Assembly: GCA_017860295.1 (NCBI GenBank)
Contig: JAFNAS010000007.1
Span: 1 to 64,000, forward strand
Direction: 5' to 3'
Source of the DNA: Bacteroidota bacterium
GTDB taxonomy: Bacteria; Bacteroidota; Bacteroidia; Bacteroidales; Paludibacteraceae
Length of the DNA: 64,000 bases
A program made the position numbers and the translations under genes. The notes under the pieces were generated by a model, which was not told the origin of the DNA, searched no databases, and worked only from the letters and a program-made list of their open reading frames with translations. Every line of letters begins with the position of its first letter. Position 1 is the stretch's first letter. Positions 12,001 through 15,497 of this stretch are shown piece after piece.

Positions 12001-14283
12001 TGGAAATTCTCCAACGCCAGATCCATCATTGGTAATAGATGCGTTAGGATCATCAATAGGATCACCTTCAGTACTCCAGATAATGCCTCGTTTAGTGATC
12101 GGAGCACTCCCATTGCTAGTAATATTTCCGCCACTCACTGCCGAATAACTGGTGATATCAGAAACATCTAATGTTATGATATAAGGTGCATCAGGATTGA
12201 TTGTAAGTGTTCGATCTTCACCATATGAAGTCCCGATGATATTTTGAGCATAAGCTCTATAATGGTAGACAGTACCGGATGTAAGGCCAGTCATGATACT
12301 AGTAAAGATGCCTAATCCATCTCCATCGGTTGTATATGAGTTACTCAATGTCGGATTGGCATTTATACTCCAGCATACTCCACGTTGGGTAACCGATGAG
12401 CCTCCATCACTAAGCACGTTACCACCAACAGTTGCTGTTGTATTAAATAATGACGATGCGCCAAGAGTTAAGACTTTCGCGGAGTCGGGCAATGTTATTT
12501 CTTCTTGTTGTCCATAGGATGTACCAGCAGCATTTATGACATAAGCTCTTACGTAATATGTTTTTCCTGCAATCAGGCCTGTCATCACACTTGTAAATGA
12601 ACCTGTTCCATTACCAGAGAATGGAACTACCGTTTTAGTACTAACGCTGGTTGTAGGACTTGGAACTGTATCCCAGCAAATACCACGTGTGGTAATAACA
12701 GAATACCCTACATCTAAGACATTTCCACCACTATTTGCAGTTGTTCCTTGTAAATCGGAAGGAGCTGTGGTAGTGATATGTGCCAGAGCGGCTGTAGTGA
12801 AACTAGTTTTGCTACTATAAGCTGTACCCACGCTATTGGTAGCATAAGCTTTGACATAATAGGTGGTGCCTTCGGTTAAGCCAGTCAAATTAAGCACAAA
12901 ATTTCCAATATCACTTAGAGTATCTGTCGGTGCAGCTATGCATTGATAGTTAATATCGTCACTGCTAATGCAAATACCTTTCTCTGTCACTATTGCACCA
13001 CCATTAGTCAGAACTGTTGCTGACGCAATGGCTGTAGTTCTTGTAATATTGCTTATTGTAACGCTATTGCTAAATGTAGCCAAGATAGGCGGTGGCGTGG
13101 TAAATTGAATGAGATTCCCATATGCGATGCCAGCAGCATTTATGGCGTAGGCGCGGACATAATATGTTGTGTTTCCTAATAGATGCATTAACGTACTGAT
13201 AAAGGTTCCAACTCCAGACCCATCATTTGTGGTAGTATAAGAACTTTCGTTGAGAGGATCCTCTACAGAACTCCAGATGATACCCCGTTTTGTTACAGGT
13301 GAGCCTCCATCAGCCGTAATATCACCACCACTTAAAGCTCTCATACAAGTAATGCTATCGGCATCCAATGTGATTATTGTAGGCACAGCAATAGGTGTGG
13401 TAAATTTAATATTATCACCATAGGTGATTCCTTGTGAATTAACAGCATACGCTCTGACATAGTACGTAGTGGCAGGGAGTAACCCGGTTATATTACTGAT
13501 GAAACTACCAATGCCTGTACCTGTAGCTATGTGCGTGGTTTTAGAAGTGAGTGTGGTATCAGGATCTGCTAGTGGGCTCCAGCAGACTCCTGTTAGGGTA
13601 ACATCAGACCCTCCGTTTGAGACAACAACCCCTCCTCCGGTAGCAGTATAACCGGTAGTATTGCTGGTGATTGGAGATGTGACGACAATAGGATAGCAGG
13701 CTATGTCTTTCCATTCAGAACCGTTGTAAAAGCGTATGGATTTGGTAAGAGAATTCACATAGATAGCTCCCGCAGTGAGTCCTGTTATGGTCGGATCGCT
13801 ATTGATGACAGGTAATTTATAGGTGGAAATGCTCTTCCCTGAGGTAAAACTGCTATTATCAGTAATGCTGCTGGCTGTAGATAATGCTGCCATCTTTGTC
13901 CAAACAGTGCCATTATAGACAATCACAGCTTTGTTGACGGTGGAATAGTAGATAGACCCGGCTTGTGGATTTGGCGGAGCATCGCTTAATGATGGAAGAT
14001 ACGGAATACCATTTTTAACGGCAAAGAAATCTTGTGTGGTGGCGGTCGAAATATTACTTGTACAAAGGGTTTCCCATCCAGATCCTGTATAAATAAGAGG
14101 ATTAGAATCGGTACTGCTAAAAATAAGCATGCCAAGTTCGGGAGAGGAAATAGCAGACGGATCTATCACCGGAAGATGGGGAAGTCCCCCGATTACCCGG
14201 AAATAGTTTTGCCCGTAAGCCGTACTGACAACGGAAAACAATAATACAATCAGGAGGTGTGCTATGTATAGTAATCTTTTCAA
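1..14283 (-). CDS. Giant secreted multidomain repeat protein (partial, C-terminus beyond left edge)
   Basis: One reading frame (triplets in phase with position 1) runs from a TTG start at 14281-14283 to the window edge. I read most of it triplet by triplet and spot-checked the rest; no stop was seen, giving at least 4,761 codons. The TTG lies 10 nt after the stop of the preceding S74 gene and gives a clean signal peptide (MKRLLYIAHLLIV..., ending near AYGQ), so I prefer it; there is no upstream ATG in frame. Residues about 26-190 carry two beta-hairpin modules of the YYST/VYNG type. Then come 22 fibronectin-like repeats, three FISUMP domains separated by further such repeats, TIG domains, two kelch cassettes and a glycine-rich block. 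All these families occur in extracellular adhesins. It is probably surface-displayed, but the sorting tail is out of view and the ligand is unknown. It is the last visible gene of a minus-strand run of surface-protein genes. Confidence 0.85.
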   Translation of the reverse strand, partial: MKRLLYIAHLLIVLLFSVVSTAYGQNYFRVIGGLPHLPVIDPSAISSPELGMLIFSSTDSNPLIYTGSGWETLCTSNISTATTQDFFAVKNGIPYLPSLSDAPPNPQAGSIYYSTVNKAVIVYNGTVWTKMAALSTASSITDNSSFTSGKSISTYKLPVINSDPTITGLTAGAIYVNSLTKSIRFYNGSEWKDIACYPIVVTSPITSNTTGYTATGGGVVVSNGGSDVTLTGVCWSPLADPDTTLTSKTTHIATGTGIGSFISNITGLLPATTYYVRAYAVNSQGITYGDNIKFTTPIAVPTIITLDADSITCMRALSGGDITADGGSPVTKRGIIWSSVEDPLNESSYTTTNDGSGVGTFISTLMHLLGNTTYYVRAYAINAAGIAYGNLIQFTTPPPILATFSNSVTISNITRTTAIASATVLTNGGAIVTEKGICISSDDINYQCIAAPTDTLSDIGNFVLNLTGLTEGTTYYVKAYATNSVGTAYSSKTSFTTAALAHITTTAPSDLQGTTANSGGNVLDVGYSVITTRGICWDTVPSPTTSVSTKTVVPFSGNGTGSFTSVMTGLIAGKTYYVRAYVINAAGTSYGQQEEITLPDSAKVLTLGASSLFNTTATVGGNVLSDGGSSVTQRGVCWSINANPTLSNSYTTDGDGLGIFTSIMTGLTSGTVYHYRAYAQNIIGTSYGEDRTLTINPDAPYIITLDVSDITSYSAVSGGNITSNGSAPITKRGIIWSTEGDPIDDPNASITNDGSGVGEFPSSMLNILGSTTYYVRAYAVNVYGKVYGDLKIFTTLPPILAELNPPTMSNATDTAAVGTFLILNNGGAYITSRGLCYSTDRITYTYVPSTTLNKTDIGTFASYLSDLSPNTTYYVKAYAINSVGTAYSSENSFKTTALPIIITTQPNNINGSDAYSGGTVKYVGDETLQARGICWSTDTIPTIDLSTKTSESISGAGTGTFVSHMTGLKVFTKYYVRAYAINSYGVGYGNLDSLTTDNVATLVTTSPSTIKSTTAVTGGYISDDGNSEITSRGICWSTTSNPTINSNYTTNGTGTGAFVTTLTNLIGSTKYYVRAYAINGVGITYGNLDSLTTAPPVLASVTTRDVINIGSTTATGRGQVTSSGGATVSERGICWNSTGNPTIDDNHAAGGSGLGNYSASITGLSPVSKYYMRAYVINDVGISYGEVISFTTFTTATIETSTVSSVTNITAVGGGQIISDGGTAVTSSGICWNTTGNPTTDDAHTTGTIGIGTFIHTMTGLLGSTTYYVRAYAINEAGTAYGQVETFTTDPPVMPTLTTNSVSSWSDGRHATGGGTVSSNGGGIISTVGLVFSSVSGFDPDTVVINKITLAKSGSFTTTISSLKPGSTYYVRAFATNSAGTTYASNEISFTTYDYPTVTTTAPDMSTVTSVSINAGGNVVSNGGTSVTESGICWSVDSPPTINNNTISNGPGSGSFIRTITGLMGSTTYYVRAYAINDVGLSYGSVESFTTNPPILATIATTSAYATSTTTGIGSGNITSNGGALVTTRGIVWSTVTGFNPDTVVYNKTATTGYYVGSFSAAMTGLSAKTVYYVRAYVENSVGISYGDEVSFITPTLPTITTAYASATGPTTATSGGTITDNGDAAITAKGVVWSTSMNFDTSEAAVYSTSDGTGTPSFVSKLTDLKGSTTYYIKAYATNIAGTAYGNVLSFITDPPSLATLVTRDAWSISGTYVYTGGYISDNGGETVTTRGMVWSTVSGFNPDTVSVNKNAMTGAGNGNFTSVISGLKMGTTYYARAYAVNSVGIAFGNQISFTTLTKPTLTTMTVTPSTSGYAASGGGTLISDGGAEITNQGVCWSTSPNPTVGLYTKTIYDSWSGSSFYSSLTDLSPVTTYYVRAYAVNSQGVSYGNEVSFTTPVALPILTTKVVAATSTSTAVTGGTISSAGGGTITAKGIVWSTDPNFDPDTVVVNRTNNGTGTSSYTSTVTGMALSTAYYIRAYATNSAGTTYGNQVTITIFPTSPILETVDPTAITGYSSTSGGIITSDGGETITQKGICWATHTNPTISDVITNNGTGTASFSANLTSLLPNTLYYVRAYAINKIGVAYGEEKQILTNGVPTLTATFPATNIIATTATSGGEVTDDGRSTILSRGICWSIYSNPTIALSTKTVDTTAHTIGSFLANMSGLTPNTTYYIRAYATNAVGVGYGSETTFATLPVMLPTLITLQPSSIDSVKATSGGNIIDDGGMSVTVRGICWSTSPNPTTALATKINDASGGTGIYTAVISGLSPGTKYYVRAYAINSKGTAYGNLDSLTTMPVKPSVSNVVMSNLTDSSGVSNATVIYNGGDSITARGFCWNTTGNPTTSDNILALPVETGIGAIIDTLTNLSSGDLTYYIRAYATNSVGTAYSPTVTSFRICPSSFTILHAEGLNGAPVSKSVVYHSISSSISGKAVCWLTQNLGADHQATSVTDATEPSAGWYWQFNRIQGYQYTTARYPSSWTATFSENSDWQSANDPCSLLLGNGWRIPTYTEWSNAKGAPQNWTNGTLAFNSVLKLHYAGYLGSGAIVNRGVQGNHWSSTQYSNTDGRYTGYSASSFSISAADANSKSKYAFNLRCLRDTFFLSIPSVSDVALSNMTNTGVDLTATVTPDGGATVTQRGFCWSTSGNPTINDNVIDSGSGIGTMTATLSDLKEGVTYYVRAFAINSQGIAYSADSTAFKICPPTFTVQHFEGLNGAPESKTVTYHSISSTYSGAARCWITQNLGADSIATSIADATSKSAGWYWQFNRPQGYVYASSRLPATTWSTSISETSDWLSTNDPCVLLLGGGWRMPTATEYANVVANTVVKGEIPYTSPLKMHYGGYIVYNTGVLTARGTQGDFWSSTAVATNTASSFQFTSTATTLATNYKAYGFALRCLRDTISLTVPSVGIVSLSDTTNNSIQLTSGVSPDGGSPVTDRGFCWSITNSTPTTSDNVIHSGSGLGIVSESLDSLKQGVTYYVRAFATNSIGTAYSTTVTPFKICPPTFTIQHIEGIDGAPVTKTVTYHSVSTNISGKPACWLTQNLGADQQATSATDATEASAGWYWQFNNAQGYQYYAARYPSSWISAINEDSNWEQANDPCSLFLGIGWRIPTNSEWTNADGAPQNWTSYTGTYGSVIKLHAAGYLNAGTITGRGSVGEYWSSTQYSTANAYNIAFSNSVSEIQNHSKATYAFSLRCLWDTVVISIPTVRNVTVSDINSTSASISAIVSPDGGSPVTERGFCWNTTGNPTVADSTAIDSLAGTGIFSTVLSGLKANTTYYVRAYAINSVGTAYSSPVDSFTTNPPLSISSIVPQTGPTAGGTNVTITGTNFMPPNTGGDANWGTVTGKTLPSNLYGAQQAVIGNKIYLFGGYNGSAYVNTIFSALLSDPTTWSNTGKTLPGSLYLSQLVKVGNNLYLFGGSNGSVTSVIYTASVSDPTSWTVVSGKTLPGNLYNSQLATVGNNLYLLGGHNGSTATNVIYSASVADPTTWTNTGKTLPGNLCASQIITIGNNLYLLGGHNGSAYTNVIYSAPVTDPTNWTNTGRTLPTSTGYAQLVAIGDSLHLFGGNNGSGSISSIYTASISDPTIWTTSPDILPAALHVSNVAVIDNYAYLLGGYTTTATNAIYRVPLRHSRPNVYNKPWLTNWKTIATDQSNVTIGGNQASYINFVSTTSITATTPAHPVGSTDVVVTNYDGQSATLTNGFAYLAPTISLISPNNGTTTGGTTVTITGTNFVGSVGTGLDGSITVDANKNINTDAISSGRTCADAVNYSVVGLTANTATLSTSPDAGCLAVGDEVLLINLQGNSTNNDNVGNHETLIIKSISSNVVTFTTNKTKYYGNNTTDDTNIGITSTSQRVMLQRVPNYTNVTINSGITLTADAWDGTKGGVLFFRASGKILNNGTIDMSGNGYRGGTQVTGNTSGRRGESYPGYPNDQSYLSYYGAGGGGRYLSENIGDNGGGGGGGSYGTAGGRGAYYSNAYGGYPGAVYGTADLSTIYLGSGGGSGGADTDSQVGYGGTGGRGGGIIMLSAGTLTNRGSIKSNGSNGAGAYDPGDAEPGSGGGGSGGSILLNVTNAGLGSNTVVANGGTGGTVSYYGGAGGLGRVALLYSNNISGSSTPAAYAQQVEGGTTIRVSFGGTVVYGTVINSTTIVVSTPANTAGVVDVTVTNCDGQSATYTNGYTYVLPPTVSSITPATSLATGGITVTILGSDFVGVPTVKFGGVNATSVSRVDASTLSVVVPAHAVTQADTLANAFTFAEPAPTVSSISPDNGPTAGGTNVTITGTNFISPNSGDDANWETVVGTTLPSALYGSQLAVVEDKIYLFGGHNGSAYTNTIYTAPVTDPTNWTNTGKILPSNLYMSQLVTVGNNLYLLGGYDGSAATNVIYTASISDPTTWTVVPGKTLPDNIHSSQLVTVGNSLYLLGGNNGSTATNVIYSASVADPTTWTNTGKTLPGNLYSSHIATVGNNLYLFGGYNGSAYTNVIYSAPVADPTNWTNTGKTLPSARAYGQLITIGDSLHLLGGYNGSASVSAIFTASTTDPTTWATSASTLSAALRLSSVAVIDNYAYILGGYTTTSTDAIYRAPLNHNRPNVYNKPWLTNWRTIATDQSNVTIGGNQATNIDFASATSITATTPAHSSGATDVVVTNYDGQSATFSSYTFNEPPTVSSITPASSLAAEGITVTISGSNFLQTPIVKFGKINATSVSRVDDNTLSVVVPAHAVGTYDVIVINPDTQADTLANAFTFAEPAPTVSSIS
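442..1413 (-). repeat. Six-repeat kelch cassette nested in a TIG domain (cassette A, protein-coding)
   Basis: A second copy of the TIG-with-kelch arrangement, very similar to cassette B in protein and largely in DNA. It is entered from a TIG opening at about 1414-1502 and left at about 425-450 (VTIGGNQ). The linker after repeat six again contains KPWLTNW. An intact TIG domain follows (about 30-283), and a further TIG opening begins at the window edge, so more cassettes probably lie to the left. Confidence 0.75.
1471..1540. repeat. Direct repeat, copy 2 (identical to 1-70)
   Basis: Second copy of the 70-nt exact repeat, 1,470 bp downstream. The spacing equals one full unit of an intact TIG plus a TIG-with-kelch, which points to duplication of whole cassettes. 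Confidence 0.9.
1895..3065 (-). other. Glycine-rich block nested in a second TIG domain (protein-coding)
   Basis: About 390 residues are inserted after the TIG opening at 3070-3160 (TTTGGTTVTITGTNF); the TIG domain resumes at about 1895 with GGTTIRVSFGG. The block begins with a small domain containing two cysteines, then a beta-rich stretch (INSGITLTADAWDGTKGG), then long glycine runs (GGGGGGGSYG, GGRGGG, GGGGSGG). The composition recalls glycine-rich surface modules of gliding-type proteins; no specific function is claimed. Confidence 0.65.
3323..4278 (-). repeat. Six-repeat kelch cassette nested in a TIG domain (cassette B, protein-coding)
   Basis: Six repeats of about 49 residues follow the pattern GKTLP..LY.SQLV.VGNNLYLLGG.NGS....VIY.A...DPT.WT. 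The last one runs into a linker with KPWLTNW. A TIG domain starts just upstream (GPTAGGTNVTITGTNF, about 4280-4365) and its missing second half (VTIGGNQ ... SITATTPAHPVGSTDVVV) resumes after the cassette, at about 3155-3322. The kelch block therefore replaces one TIG loop. Confidence 0.75.
4690..7079 (-). repeat. Three FISUMP domains alternating with fibronectin-like repeats (protein-coding)
   Basis: Three copies, at roughly 6480-7079, 5580-6180 and 4690-5275, share the order CWLTQNLGA, GWYWQFN..QGYQY, W....DPC..L.G.GWR.PT..EW, and finally YWSSTQYS or HWSSTQYS followed by Y.F.LRCL.D. This matches the Fibrobacter succinogenes major paralogous domain (FISUMP, a C-type-lectin-like fold by family knowledge). 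Each copy is followed by one fibronectin-like repeat. A binding role is inferred, not shown. Confidence 0.75.
7080..13710 (-). repeat. Tandem array of 22 fibronectin-type-III-like repeats inside the giant gene
   Basis: Each unit is about 300 bp (about 100 residues) and carries the signature TYYVRAYA.N..G..YG.......T near its end, and GG......G.PVT.RGICWS...NPT near its middle. Counting the YYVRAYA signature gives 22 copies here, and three more (near 6230, 5330 and 4430) between FISUMP domains. Copies differ clearly from each other at DNA level, so this is not a recent expansion. Such repeats act as stalks or spacers in Bacteroidota surface proteins. Confidence 0.8.
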
Positions 14284-14293
14284 TAGAATAGCC

Positions 14294-15322
14294 TTACCTA
14301 GATTTGTCTAACTTTTGCAAAATAGAATTAATCTGCTCTTGTTGTTTATTTAACCGGTTGTTCAGTTCGTTGATCTGTACCTGTTGTTCTTTTACTGCTT
14401 GTATCAGGACAGCAGTCAACTGTGTGTAATCCACTTTGAGATAACCGTCAGAGCCCATTGTTACCATTTCCGGAAAGATCTTTTGGAGCTCTTGGGCAAT
14501 AACTCCTATCTTGAAACCTTTAGCATATCTTTTTTGGTCTTTGTATTCGAAACGAACTCCTCGCAATTGATCTATTGCTTGTAATGTTTTGCTTAGCGTT
14601 TCGATTTTGGTTTTCAGTCGTTGATCGGAAGGCGTATAAAAATTACCTTTGACCGTGACATCCTGAGCAAAGGTTGCATTGCCTGCTGTTTCGAAAGTGA
14701 GGCCTTTGCCGTCTTGGCCATCGTTATTAATAGCGAATGTGGAAGTCTTAATATTTTTAGTTGCTGTGTGATTTCCTAAGTTGTCTCCTAAAACTGCTGG
14801 AGTCCACGTTGATCCATTGTAGACATAGAGTGTACTGTCGGTAGTATTGTAGTAAGTACTACCGGTGGTAGGATTAGTTGGTTGAGTTGTCGTCGTTGTT
14901 CCGCTTTTTCCGTCCACATATTTTTTGGTAGCCGCATCCTGATCTCCGGAAGGATCCGCCAGATTAATTATCTTATAATTATTTGATCCGGTTCCCATCG
15001 ATACATTCGCTTCTGCATCTCCGAATCCGCTGAGTGTGATAGCACTTTTAGCCGTAGCTGCAGCTTGGTTGGAAGCATTCCCAACATAAAGTTCCCCTTG
15101 CGGTAGCTTATTGTCTACCGGTACCCAAGCAGATCCGTTGTAGACATAGAACGTACTATCGGAGGTATTGTAATAAGTACTTCCGGCAGTAGGAGAGGTT
15201 GGTTGTGTCGTGGTTGTAGACCCAGCTTTGGTGTCGACATATTTTTTAGTAGCGGCATCCTGATCGGCAGTAGGATCTGCAACGCCGCAGTGCAACATCA
15301 GCAGTAGCCGCACCGAATCCAC
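14294..15322 (-). CDS. C-terminal part of a fibre-like protein with Peptidase_S74 intramolecular chaperone
   Basis: The first dozen codons arise from a frameshift junction; authentic sequence starts near 15285. It holds copies of the SGFG/QDAATKKYVD repeat and the YYNT...VYNG..W hairpin, then a classic Peptidase_S74 domain from about residue 228: S232-D-Q-R-L-K237, then IGVIAQELQKIFPEMV and VDYTQLTAVLIQAVKE. A C-terminal coiled coil rich in Q, N and L closes the protein. In phage endosialidases and tail spikes this domain trimerises the fibre and then cuts itself off with a Ser-Lys dyad; the Ser-to-Lys spacing of five here matches. Upstream codons lie in another frame (15400-18459), so this is probably the 3' half of one gene. 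The giant gene starts 10 nt after its stop. Confidence 0.75.
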   Translation of the reverse strand: MDSVRLLLMLHCGVADPTADQDAATKKYVDTKAGSTTTTQPTSPTAGSTYYNTSDSTFYVYNGSAWVPVDNKLPQGELYVGNASNQAAATAKSAITLSGFGDAEANVSMGTGSNNYKIINLADPSGDQDAATKKYVDGKSGTTTTTQPTNPTTGSTYYNTTDSTLYVYNGSTWTPAVLGDNLGNHTATKNIKTSTFAINNDGQDGKGLTFETAGNATFAQDVTVKGNFYTPSDQRLKTKIETLSKTLQAIDQLRGVRFEYKDQKRYAKGFKIGVIAQELQKIFPEMVTMGSDGYLKVDYTQLTAVLIQAVKEQQVQINELNNRLNKQQEQINSILQKLDKSR

Positions 15323-15497
15323 TTAGAGGAATGCTGCTTTTTGCGGTAGCTTCTGCTTGATCGGAAGCATTACCAACATAAAGTTCGCCTTGCGGCAGTT
15401 TATTGTCTACCGGTACCCAGGCAGATCCGTTGTAGACATAGAAAGTACTGTCGGTGGTGTTGTAATAGGTACTTCCTGCGGTAGGAGAGGTCAGTTT
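15285..15497 (-). pseudogene. Double frame disruption joining two halves of one fibre-like gene
   Basis: Aligned with neighbouring repeat copies, about 23 nt are missing at about 15491-15496 (the codons between YVDSK and TSPTAG) and about 17 nt at about 15286-15288 (between DVAL and GVADPT). The three resulting frames are 15400-18459, an intermediate one ending at 15246, and 14294-15322. The whole 14294-18459 span is 4,166 nt; adding back 40 nt gives 4,206, exactly 1,402 codons. This supports one ancestral gene broken twice, either in nature or in assembly of a repetitive region. Confidence 0.7.
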
